Positions 1-5,419 of a DNA stretch of 5,419 bases are shown here, one piece after another. Numbering within the stretch: position 1 is the stretch's first letter; every line of letters begins with the position of its first letter. Both the position numbers and the translations under genes were made by a program. The notes beneath the pieces are model-generated. The model did not search any database. It had not been told where the DNA came from and was given only the letters and a program-made list of their open reading frames with translations. Origin of the DNA: a bacterium (GTDB lineage Bacteria; Actinomycetota; Thermoleophilia; Solirubrobacterales; 70-9); contig PKER01000058.1 of the NCBI GenBank assembly GCA_002919115.1, positions 1-5,419 on the forward strand. The letters run 5' to 3'.

Positions 1-1
1 G

Positions 2-814
2 CGCGCGATGGTCGACCAGCTCCCGCGCAGCCTGCCGAAGGCGCGCCCCCTGCCCGAGTTCACTCCCGCCGAGGGCGAGCGCCGCGCGCGCGTCGCCCTG
101 CTGCAGGGGTGCGTCCAGCGCGTGCTGGACCCGGAGATCGGCTGGGCGACGCTGCGCGTGCTCGCGCGCAACGGGGTGGAGGTGGTCGTGCCCCAGCAGC
201 ACGAGTGCTGCGGCGCGCTCGCGATCCACGCGGGCCGCGAGGGGCAGGCCAAGCGCCTCGCGCGCGCGACCATCGAGGCCTTCCCGGACGACGTCGACGC
301 GGTGATCGCCAACGCCGCCGGCTGCGGCTCGGGCATGACCGAGTACCCGCTGCTGCTCGCCGGCGAGAGCGACGAGGAGGCCGCGCGCGCGTTCGCGGCG
401 CGCGTCCGGGACATCAGCACGTTCCTGGACGAGCTCGGCCTGGTCGAGCCGCGGTCGGAGCCCCGGCGCAGGCGCGTCGTCTACCACGACGCCTGCCACC
501 TGGCGCACGCGCAGGGCGTGCGCGAGGCGCCGCGCAGGCTGCTGCGGGCCGCGGGGTTCGAGGTGGTGACGCCCGCCAACCCGGAGATCTGCTGCGGGTC
601 TGCGGGCACCTACAACGTCGAGCGCCCGGAGATCGCGGGCGAGCTCGGCCGCCGCAAGGCGACGTCGCTGCTCGCGGCAGAGCCCGACGTGATCGCGGCT
701 GGGAACATCGGCTGCCTAAACCAGATCCGCACGCACCTCGACGAGCTGGGCAGCCGCACCGAGGCGCTCCACACCGTCGAACTGCTCGATCGGGCGTACT
801 CCGGAGAGGCGTAG
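2..814 (+). CDS. glcF: Glycolate oxidase iron-sulfur subunit (GlcF-like), 5' end missing
   Basis: GlcF is the Fe-S subunit of glycolate oxidase; with flavin subunits GlcD and GlcE it oxidises glycolate to glyoxylate and passes electrons towards the quinone pool. The visible part holds both cysteine-rich CCG domains (numbering from the Met at nt 8). The first has GC at 34-35, HECCGA with C67-C68, and NAAGCGSGMTEYP with C106. The second has YHDACH with C163, EICCGSAGTYN with C195-C196, and GNIGC with C216. ECCGA, GCGSG, CCGSAGTY and ANIGC-like motifs match the GlcF subgroup better than generic HdrD or LutA relatives. Full GlcF is about 400 residues; only about 268 are here, and the N-terminal pair of 4Fe-4S ferredoxin motifs is absent. 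The frame stays open to the left edge and the Met at nt 8 has no visible ribosome binding site, so the true start lies upstream. It ends at TAG 812-814. A related CCG-domain oxidoreductase is the alternative. Confidence 0.82.
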   Translation, partial: RAMVDQLPRSLPKARPLPEFTPAEGERRARVALLQGCVQRVLDPEIGWATLRVLARNGVEVVVPQQHECCGALAIHAGREGQAKRLARATIEAFPDDVDAVIANAAGCGSGMTEYPLLLAGESDEEAARAFAARVRDISTFLDELGLVEPRSEPRRRRVVYHDACHLAHAQGVREAPRRLLRAAGFEVVTPANPEICCGSAGTYNVERPEIAGELGRRKATSLLAAEPDVIAAGNIGCLNQIRTHLDELGSRTEALHTVELLDRAYSGEA

Positions 815-828
815 AGGGCCCCGCGTTG

Positions 829-843
829 CTTGACGCCGTCAAG
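829..843. repeat. 15-bp perfect palindrome overlapping the -35 element
   Basis: CTTGACG and CGTCAAG are perfect 7-bp inverted arms around one central C. The left arm contains the TTGACG proposed as the -35 box. The element lies 14 bp after the glcF-like stop codon. It could be a regulator site covering the -35 region or a short stem at the end of the upstream transcript. No T tract follows, so an intrinsic terminator is not supported. Confidence 0.4.
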
Positions 844-858
844 GCCGTGTGTTAGGAG
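830..858 (+). promoter_or_regulatory. Candidate sigma-70-type promoter of the ThuA/GSDH gene
   Basis: TTGACG (830-835) matches five of six bases of the -35 consensus. A 17-bp spacer leads to TAGGAG (853-858), a weak -10 keeping the TA and the A of TATAAT, in the context GTTAGGAGT, which resembles high-GC actinobacterial -10 regions. Transcription would start near 865, leaving a 5' leader of roughly 85 nt. It lies between a finished gene and one with a strong ribosome binding site, where a promoter is expected. The placement is inference. Confidence 0.5.
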
Positions 859-863
859 TCTTG

Positions 864-878
864 TTGCCGAATACGGAA
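864..878. promoter_or_regulatory. Operator-like imperfect palindrome, site 1
   Basis: TTGCCGAATACGGAA has outer TT/AA arms, an inner C/G pair and a central A-A-T; 4 of 7 base pairs are symmetric. It aligns without gaps with the site at 885-899, giving TTKCSKAMTRCGGAA. It would sit on or just after the predicted transcription start, a position typical of repressor sites. The form TTnCnnAnTnCGGAA recalls operators of IclR-family regulators, but naming that family is a guess because no regulator gene is in the window. Confidence 0.42.
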
Positions 879-884
879 CGCGAT

Positions 885-899
885 TTTCGTACTGCGGAA
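885..899. promoter_or_regulatory. Operator-like imperfect palindrome, site 2
   Basis: TTTCGTACTGCGGAA has 5 of 7 symmetric base pairs (TTnCGnA / TnCGnAA). It shares 10 of 15 positions with site 1, including the whole CGGAA end. The starts are 21 bp apart, two helical turns, so two regulator dimers could bind the same face of the DNA. This patch is clearly more AT-rich than the surrounding coding DNA. Confidence 0.45.
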
Positions 900-913
900 T
901 AAGGGTGTGTAAC

Positions 914-931
914 CGCCCCGCTCTCGGGGCG
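914..931 (+). other. GC-rich hairpin in the 5' leader next to the ribosome binding site
   Basis: CGCCCCG (914-920), a four-base loop CTCT, and CGGGGCG (925-931) form a perfect 7-bp stem. It ends two bases before the GGAGGAGGAG run. There is no T tract, so it is unlikely to be an intrinsic terminator. It could stabilise the leader or modulate ribosome access; in GC-rich DNA chance cannot be excluded, although seven perfect pairs with a tight loop is suggestive. Confidence 0.5.
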
Positions 932-935
932 CTGG

Positions 936-941
936 AGGAGG
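936..941 (+). promoter_or_regulatory. Strong Shine-Dalgarno sequence fixing the start at 950
   Basis: A perfect AGGAGG within the run GGAGGAGGAG lies 8 nt before the ATG at 950. The ATG is followed at once by a signal-peptide-like sequence, so this start is well supported. Confidence 0.88.
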
Positions 942-949
942 AGAGATAT

Positions 950-3900
950 ATGACCCGGTCCCTTGGGATCCGTCGTTTGCTGCCGGTCGCGGTGGCGGCC
1001 CTCGTCACCGCGCTCATCGTGCTCGCCGTGGGCGGGCTCGTACCGCCATTCCACGGCCTGCAGCAGGCGACCGCGCAGGATGGCGGCCGCTACCACGCGC
1101 TGATCTTCTCGCGCACGACGGGATTCCGCCATACGGAGGCGATCAACGCCGGCCACGCGGCCTTCGACGAGATGGCCGACGCCGAGAACTTCGACGTGAC
1201 GCACTCCGAGGACCCGGGCCTGTTCACGGACCACAACCTCCGCCAGTTCGACGTCATCGTCTTCCTCAACACGGACGGTGAGGGCATCCTCAACGCCCGC
1301 CAGCGCAACGCGTTCGAGCGCTGGATGCAGCGCGGCGGCGGCACGGTCTCGATCCACGCGGACGCCAACGCCGACCGCAACTGGGAGTGGAAGAAGGACA
1401 TGATGGGCGACGCCCTGTTCGACAACCACCCCCAGGGGAACCTCCAGTTCCAGGCCGCTGACGTCGTCGTCGAGGACCCGGACCACCCGGCGACGGCCGC
1501 CCTCCCGCCCGTCTGGAACCGTGCTGACGAGTGGTACAACTTCACCGCCAACCCGCGGGGCAAGGTCCACGTCCTCCTCACGCTCGACGAGAGCACCTAC
1601 CAGGGCGGCCAGCACGGCGAGGACCACCCGATCGCCTGGTGCACCGAGTACGACGGCGGCCGCCACTTCTACACCGCGCTCGGTCACGAGGGCCCGAGCT
1701 CGCCGGCGTGGTCGCAAGGGCTCTACCGCGCGCACATCCTCGGCGCGCTCGAGTGGGCGGCCGGCGAGGAGCCGGGCGACTGCGGCCCCGAGCGCGAGGG
1801 CATCCCGACCGAGGCTTCGCTCCAGAAGGTGACGATCGAGGACGACGTCGCCAACCCGATGTCGGTCGCGATCGCGAACGACGGGCGCGTCTTCTGGACC
1901 CAGATGGGCTCCACCCAGGCGCCGCTCGGCGGTCCGGCCGACGTGAAGATGCACGATCCGGAGACCGGTCTCACGCACACGATCGCGACCCTCACGGTCC
2001 ACCGTCGCAACGAGAACGGCCTGACCGGGATCGCGCTCGACCCGAACTTCGACGAGAACGGCTTCGTCTACCTCTACTACTCGGTGCCGGGCCCGGTGAC
2101 CGAGATGGGCACGCACCGCCTGTCGCGGTTCACCTTCGACCCGGAGGCCGGTGAGGCGGGCCGCCTCGACATGGACTCCGAGGTCGTGATCCTCGAGGTC
2201 CCGCACCAGCGGCAGGTCTGCTGCCACACCGCCGGCTCGGTCCAGTTCGGGCCGGACGGGCTGCTGTACCTGTCGACCGGTGACGACACCGAGCACGCGC
2301 GCTCGGACGGGCGCTCGAACCACGACGCCCGCCCGTGCGGCCCGAACAGCTGGAACCCGGGCGACGCGAACTGCAACCAGAACCCGGACAGCTGGGCGAC
2401 CGACGCGCGTCACGCCAACGACTCGCGCCGCAGCGCCGGCAACACCAACGACCTGCGCGGCAAGATCCTGCGCATCGACCCGATCGAGGAGGCGACTCCC
2501 GACGACCCGCCGGGAGTGGGGTCCACCTACGAGATCCCCGAGGGCAACCTCTTCGACGAGTCCGAGGACACCGAGGACCGGACGCGGCCCGAGATCTACA
2601 CGATGGGCCACCGCAACCCGTTCCGGTTCGGGTTCGACCCGAAGACCGGCTGGATCTACCAGGGCGAGGTCGGCCCGGACGCGGGCAACGACTCGCTCGC
2701 GCCGCCGCCGTCCACGGGCCGAGGCCCGCGCGGCTACGACGAGATCAACCAGATCCGCGAGGCGGGCAACTTCGGCTGGCCGTACTGCATCGCGGACAAC
2801 AAGGCGTACCGCCCGTGGGTCTGGACGGGCACCGGCAGCTCTGCCGCCGGCTACCCCGGCGACAACAACCCGAGCTGGCCTGACGTCGGCCCGCCCGGCC
2901 CGCAGGACAACAACATCCCGTACTTCGACTGCGAGAACGGCCCGTTCAACCACTCGCCGCTGAACAACGGGCTCGAGATCGTGCCGCCCGGCAAGCCGGC
3001 GTGGATCTACTACCCGTACGGCAACTCGCCGGAGTTCCCGGACATCCCGTCGGGCAGCGGCCGGGCGGCGATCGGCGGTCCCGTGTACCGCTACGACCCG
3101 GATCTCGACTCCGACGTGAAGCTCTCGGAGTGGTTCGACGGGCGCCTGATCTGGGGTGACTGGACCCGCAACGTGGTCCTGCTCACCAAGGTCAACGACG
3201 ACGGGTCCTACGGCGGCACCACGCGGCTGATGCCGAACGAGGACTTCCGTCACCCGCACGACATCGAGATCGGCCCCGATGGCGCGCTCTACCTGATCGA
3301 GTGGGGCAACAACTTCAACTACGGCTCGTACAACGTCAACCCCGACGCGGGCGTCTACCGGATCGAGCAGCGCAAGGGCGGCCTGCCGGCGCAGGCCCAG
3401 GCCCAGGCGACGCCGACCTTCGGCGCGGCGCCGCTCGAGGTGAACTTCCGCGGCGAGCTGTCCGACCGCGGCGGTGACGAGCCGCCCACCTACGAGTGGG
3501 ACTTCGGCGACGGCGAGACCTCGAACGAGGTGAACCCGACCCACACCTTCGAGGAGCCGGGCACCTACGAGGTCACGCTCACCGTCACCGACGACAACGG
3601 CACCACCACCGACAAGGTCACCGTGAGCGTGATCGACGCGGAGAACGAGTGCGGCCTGCCGTTCTCGGATGACTTCGAGGACGGCGAGCTCAACACCGAG
3701 CGCTGGCAGGTGATCCGCCGCGACGACTCGCGCCTCGCGGTCGAGGACGGCGCGCTGCGGATCACCGCGGCGAAGTCGGACATCTTCCAGGGCGACCAGG
3801 GCCTGCCGAACATCGTCGTCCAGCAGGTCCCCGGCCTCGGCTCGCGGCCGTGGTCGATGACGGTCGAGATGACCTGGAACCCGACCCAGAACTTCCAGAA

Positions 3901-5419
3901 CGCCGGCCTGCTGATCTACTCGGACGACGACAACTACATCAAGACCGGCATGGTCTGGAACGGCTCCCGCAACTTCGAGCTCATCAAGGAGACGAACGGC
4001 GGGGCCACGTTCGAGGGGACCGTCGGGGCCGGCTCCACGCCGAACCGGTACTTCATCCGGTTCGTCTCGGAGGACGGCAACACGGTGCAGTCCCAGTTCT
4101 CGTCCAACGGCCAGAACTGGACCACGATCGGCACGACCAACCTGAACGGCCTCCAGAACCCGCGCTTGGGCGTGTACGCGACCGCGTCGACGCAGGCGGC
4201 CGCGGACGAGATCCCGGCGCTGTTCCACGACATCGCGATCCAGCCCGACCGTGAGCCGTGCGCGCCGTGCGGCCTGCCGCGCTCCGACGAGTTCGACGGC
4301 AGCGAGCTGAACACGGACCGCTGGGAGGTCATCCGCCGCGACGACTCGCGGCTCACCGTCGCGGAGGGCGCGCTGACGCTGACCGCGGCGAAGTCGGACA
4401 TCTTCCAGGGCGACCAGGGCCTGCCGAACATCGTCGTCCAGCCGCTCCCGGGCGGCGGGTCGCAGCCCTGGTCGATCACGACCCAGATGACCTGGAGCCC
4501 GACGCAGGACTTCCAGAACGCCGGGCTGATCATCTACTCGAACGACGACAACTACATCAAGACCGGCATGGTCTGGAGTGGCGGCCGTGGCTTCGAGCTG
4601 ATCAAGGAGACCGGCGGCTCGGCGTCGTTCCCGGGTACCGCAAGCGCGGCGGGGGTGCCGGACACCTTCTACCTCCGGTACGTCTCGAACAACGGCACGA
4701 CGGTCGAGTCCCAGTTCTCCAGCGACGGTGAGAGCTGGACCACGATCGGCACGACCAACCTCGCCGGCATCGAGAACCCGCGGATCGGCGTGTACGCGAC
4801 CGCGTCCACGCAGGCCGCGGCGAACGAGATCCCGGCGACCTACCACTGGGTGAGGATCCAGCCGGACCGTGAGCCGTGCGAGGAGGAGCCGGAGGACACG
4901 ACGCCGCCGGAGACGACCGCGCAGCTCAACGGCGCGCCGCCTCAGCAGAGCTACAACCAGCCGGTCGACGTGACGCTGATCGCGACCGACCCGGCGGGCT
5001 CCGCGGGCGAGCCGCAGAACTACGACGTCGATGCCGGCCCGGGCGACTGGAACCCGGACGAGGTGGACCTCGTCGTGGGCGACCAGATCACCTGGAACTT
5101 CCCGGAGGACGCGGGCTTCCCGCACGACGTGTGGCTCGTGCCACCGGGTGGCGACCCGTCGCCGAGCGGTGACGACATCTTCGAGGTCACCGACGGCATC
5201 GTGATGCCGGGCGGCGATCCGGTCTCCTACACCTTCGAGCAGGAGGGCGAGTGGATCTACATCTGCCGCCTGCACGCCGCCTTCGCGAACGGCACGTGGA
5301 CCGGCATGGTCGGCACCGCGAACGTGAGCGCGGGGGCGGGCGCCGAGCCCTCCGGCGTCGCCTACACCGAGTACCGCATCGACGGCGGCGACTGGGTGGT
5401 CTCCGAGAACACCGAGGGC
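950..5419 (+). CDS. Secreted ThuA - PQQ-type sugar dehydrogenase - PKD - lectin - cupredoxin multidomain protein, 3' end missing
   Basis: The frame is open for 1490 codons from ATG 950 to the window edge with no stop. Layout by residue: basic N-terminus and hydrophobic stretch (about 10-31), with a possible Sec cleavage after A42 (ATA-QD); ThuA-like domain 48-271; GSDH beta-propeller 287-806; a short AQ-repeat linker; PKD domain 820-895; two concanavalin-A-like modules 901-1106 and 1107-1312; an Ig-like domain from about 1316, interrupted by a cupredoxin at 1356-1460 and resuming at 1468. The likely role is extracytoplasmic oxidation of a sugar or polysaccharide-derived substrate, with the C-terminal modules binding carbohydrate and carrying electrons; the substrate is unknown. 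The paired arginines R8-R9 are not a convincing Tat motif. The C-terminus, and any cell-wall or membrane anchor, lies outside the window. The gene is co-directional with the glcF-like gene but has its own candidate promoter. Domain calls are by motif recognition; the combined function is inference. Confidence 0.9.
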   Translation, partial: MTRSLGIRRLLPVAVAALVTALIVLAVGGLVPPFHGLQQATAQDGGRYHALIFSRTTGFRHTEAINAGHAAFDEMADAENFDVTHSEDPGLFTDHNLRQFDVIVFLNTDGEGILNARQRNAFERWMQRGGGTVSIHADANADRNWEWKKDMMGDALFDNHPQGNLQFQAADVVVEDPDHPATAALPPVWNRADEWYNFTANPRGKVHVLLTLDESTYQGGQHGEDHPIAWCTEYDGGRHFYTALGHEGPSSPAWSQGLYRAHILGALEWAAGEEPGDCGPEREGIPTEASLQKVTIEDDVANPMSVAIANDGRVFWTQMGSTQAPLGGPADVKMHDPETGLTHTIATLTVHRRNENGLTGIALDPNFDENGFVYLYYSVPGPVTEMGTHRLSRFTFDPEAGEAGRLDMDSEVVILEVPHQRQVCCHTAGSVQFGPDGLLYLSTGDDTEHARSDGRSNHDARPCGPNSWNPGDANCNQNPDSWATDARHANDSRRSAGNTNDLRGKILRIDPIEEATPDDPPGVGSTYEIPEGNLFDESEDTEDRTRPEIYTMGHRNPFRFGFDPKTGWIYQGEVGPDAGNDSLAPPPSTGRGPRGYDEINQIREAGNFGWPYCIADNKAYRPWVWTGTGSSAAGYPGDNNPSWPDVGPPGPQDNNIPYFDCENGPFNHSPLNNGLEIVPPGKPAWIYYPYGNSPEFPDIPSGSGRAAIGGPVYRYDPDLDSDVKLSEWFDGRLIWGDWTRNVVLLTKVNDDGSYGGTTRLMPNEDFRHPHDIEIGPDGALYLIEWGNNFNYGSYNVNPDAGVYRIEQRKGGLPAQAQAQATPTFGAAPLEVNFRGELSDRGGDEPPTYEWDFGDGETSNEVNPTHTFEEPGTYEVTLTVTDDNGTTTDKVTVSVIDAENECGLPFSDDFEDGELNTERWQVIRRDDSRLAVEDGALRITAAKSDIFQGDQGLPNIVVQQVPGLGSRPWSMTVEMTWNPTQNFQNAGLLIYSDDDNYIKTGMVWNGSRNFELIKETNGGATFEGTVGAGSTPNRYFIRFVSEDGNTVQSQFSSNGQNWTTIGTTNLNGLQNPRLGVYATASTQAAADEIPALFHDIAIQPDREPCAPCGLPRSDEFDGSELNTDRWEVIRRDDSRLTVAEGALTLTAAKSDIFQGDQGLPNIVVQPLPGGGSQPWSITTQMTWSPTQDFQNAGLIIYSNDDNYIKTGMVWSGGRGFELIKETGGSASFPGTASAAGVPDTFYLRYVSNNGTTVESQFSSDGESWTTIGTTNLAGIENPRIGVYATASTQAAANEIPATYHWVRIQPDREPCEEEPEDTTPPETTAQLNGAPPQQSYNQPVDVTLIATDPAGSAGEPQNYDVDAGPGDWNPDEVDLVVGDQITWNFPEDAGFPHDVWLVPPGGDPSPSGDDIFEVTDGIVMPGGDPVSYTFEQEGEWIYICRLHAAFANGTWTGMVGTANVSAGAGAEPSGVAYTEYRIDGGDWVVSENTEG
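1091..1762 (+). other. ThuA-like domain (residues 48-271)
   Basis: ThuA-like domains have a class I glutamine-amidotransferase-like flavodoxin fold; founding members are linked to trehalose use, and they are often fused to GSDH domains in secreted proteins. Signs here are the opening strand HALIFSRTTGFRHTEAI with R60-H61, the strand DVIVFLNTDGEGIL, the RGGGTVSIHADAN segment, WNRADEWYNF, and the closing GRHFYTALGHEG with G245-H246. The classical amidotransferase Cys nucleophile is not seen after the VSIHA strand, where the residue is His, as is usual for ThuA proteins. A role in binding or processing sugar is inference. Confidence 0.85.
1808..3367 (+). other. Glucose/sorbosone dehydrogenase (GSDH) beta-propeller (residues 287-806)
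   Basis: This family is the six-bladed propeller of soluble PQQ glucose dehydrogenase and Yli-like aldose dehydrogenases. Landmarks in order: NPMSVAIANDGRVFW, LTGIALDPNFDENGFVYLYY, CCHTAGSVQFGPDGLLYLST with H426, LRGKILRIDP, MGHRNPFRFGFDP with R555-N556, GYDEINQIREAGNFGWPYC, AIGGPVYRYDP, LIWGDWTRNVV and HPHDIEIGPDGALYLIEWG. H426 and R555-N556 fall where soluble glucose dehydrogenase has its catalytic His (His144) and PQQ-contacting Arg-Asn (228-229), as judged by motif, so catalysis is plausible. At about 520 residues it is longer than a minimal propeller; extra loops include an Asn/Asp/Cys-rich stretch near 460-490 and a Pro/Gly-rich stretch near 640-680. PQQ use is inferred from the family. 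Confidence 0.85.
3407..3634 (+). other. PKD domain (residues 820-895)
   Basis: The PKD signature YEWDFGDGETS (W850 to G855) is followed by NPTHTFEEPGTYEVTLTVTD and a final strand KVTVSV. PKD domains are Ig-like spacers in secreted carbohydrate-active enzymes. It follows a short linker of alternating Ala and Gln (QAQAQA), which probably separates the catalytic part from the binding modules. Confidence 0.92.
3650..4267 (+). repeat. Tandem module copy 1, concanavalin-A-like (residues 901-1106)
   Basis: This is the first of two adjacent 618-bp in-frame repeats. The protein begins CGLPFSDDFEDGELNTERW and ends IQPDREPC. The SDxF...LNTxRW opening, the FQNAGLLIYSDDDNYIKTG core and the SQFSSNGQNWTTIG strand resemble the jelly-roll domains called DUF1349 or the GH43 C-terminal domain, which sit beside catalytic domains and probably bind polysaccharide. 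Flanking cysteines C901 and C1104 could form a disulfide joining the two ends of the module. Ligand identity is unknown. Confidence 0.85.
4268..4885 (+). repeat. Tandem module copy 2, concanavalin-A-like (residues 1107-1312)
   Basis: The second copy has the same length as the first with no net indel. By eye about 146 of 206 residues are identical. Two stretches are identical in DNA: 61 bp (4382-4442 with 3764-3824) and 36 bp (4542-4577 with 3924-3959). Bracketing cysteines C1107 and C1310 repeat the pattern of copy 1. Differences are scattered across the module, showing an old or diversifying duplication rather than an assembly artefact. Confidence 0.88.
4895..5419 (+). other. OmpL47-type Ig-like domain split by an inserted domain (from residue 1316), incomplete
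   Basis: The opening half reads DTTPPETTAQLNGAPPQQSY then VDVTLIATDPAGSAG, and the closing half SGVAYTEYRIDGGDWVV. Joined, they give the usual order of these Ig-like repeats: TTPPxT, a strand VTLxATD, a turn, and GVxxTEYRxDGGxW. The cupredoxin sits in the turn between the ATD strand and the GV-TEYR strand. The last strand runs off the window; further copies may follow. Confidence 0.72.
5015..5329 (+). other. Inserted blue-copper (cupredoxin, plastocyanin-like) domain (residues 1356-1460)
   Basis: The domain shows the plastocyanin-like order: DEVDLVVGDQITWNF, then GFPHDVWLVP with H1392, then a strand VSYTFEQEGEWIYICRLH with C1439 and H1442, and a closing GMVGTANV with M1453. H1392, C1439, H1442 and M1453 fit the four ligands of a type 1 copper site that transfers one electron. 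The His-to-Met distance is 11 residues, longer than the usual 3-5, with AAFANGTWTG between them; if M1453 is not the ligand the site would be three-coordinate or altered. Electron transfer from the GSDH domain is inference. Confidence 0.8.

Noticed and set aside
109..855. A 248-codon plus-strand frame overlapping the glcF-like gene.
   Set aside because: Its product is an Arg/Gly/Ala-rich shadow, whereas the other frame carries the conserved CCG-domain cysteine motifs.
829..931. The palindrome at 829-843 or hairpin at 914-931 as a rho-independent terminator of the glcF-like gene.
   Set aside because: Neither stem is followed by a T-rich tract, and the second directly abuts a ribosome binding site.
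971..982. Arg-Arg pair (R8-R9) before the hydrophobic segment as a Tat signal.
   Set aside because: The surrounding IRRLLP lacks the usual S/T before the arginines and the F-L-K pattern, so a Sec-type signal or anchor is the simpler reading.
1531..2963. Plus-strand open frames of 180-227 codons overlapping the GSDH region (for example 1531-2154 and 2280-2963).
   Set aside because: They are Arg/Thr/Pro/Ala-rich frameshifted readings of the large gene with no motif or ribosome binding site of note.
839..5275. A 1478-codon open frame on the minus strand, antisense to the large gene.
   Set aside because: Its translation is a low-complexity Arg/Val/Ala/Leu/Asp-rich sequence with no recognisable domain. 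It mirrors the codon positions of a high-GC gene whose plus-strand product has clear, ordered domains. It is a compositional shadow.
1..5419. tRNA or rRNA genes, CRISPR arrays, insertion sequences, or phage or defence genes.
   Set aside because: Nothing of these types was seen. Apart from the 135-bp intergenic region the window is filled by two coding frames, and the only long repeat is the in-frame protein module.

Overview
The window looks like chromosomal DNA of a high-GC bacterium, most likely an actinobacterium. GC is very high, nearly every third codon position is G or C, and the antisense strand of the large gene is almost free of stops. The secreted multidomain architecture is one I associate with soil Actinobacteria, including Thermoleophilia such as Solirubrobacterales. 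The lineage is inference; no RNA gene or phylogenetic marker is present.

Layout: (1) 2-814, plus strand: the C-terminal two thirds of a glycolate oxidase iron-sulfur subunit (GlcF-like), with its 5' end outside the window. (2) 815-949: a 135-bp intergenic region holding a plausible sigma-70-type promoter, two similar 15-bp imperfect palindromes 21 bp apart that look like tandem operator sites, a GC-rich hairpin, and a perfect AGGAGG ribosome binding site. (3) 950-5419, plus strand: one open frame of at least 1490 codons that runs off the right edge. Because it has no stop inside the window, an ORF finder that requires a stop will miss it.

The large gene encodes a secreted or membrane-tethered modular protein. 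In order it has an N-terminal hydrophobic signal or anchor, a ThuA-like domain, a PQQ-type glucose/sorbosone dehydrogenase (GSDH) beta-propeller, a PKD domain, two tandem concanavalin-A-like modules (206 residues each, about 70% identical), and an OmpL47-type Ig-like domain interrupted by a complete blue-copper (cupredoxin) domain. This suggests an extracytoplasmic sugar- or polysaccharide-acting oxidoreductase with carbohydrate-binding modules and a built-in copper electron carrier. The substrate cannot be read from sequence.

The two genes are co-directional, but the second has its own promoter and operator region, so they are probably separate transcription units. The most notable points are the cupredoxin nested inside the Ig-like fold next to a putative quinoprotein domain, the long His-Met spacing in its copper site, and the paired operator-like sites just downstream of the promoter.
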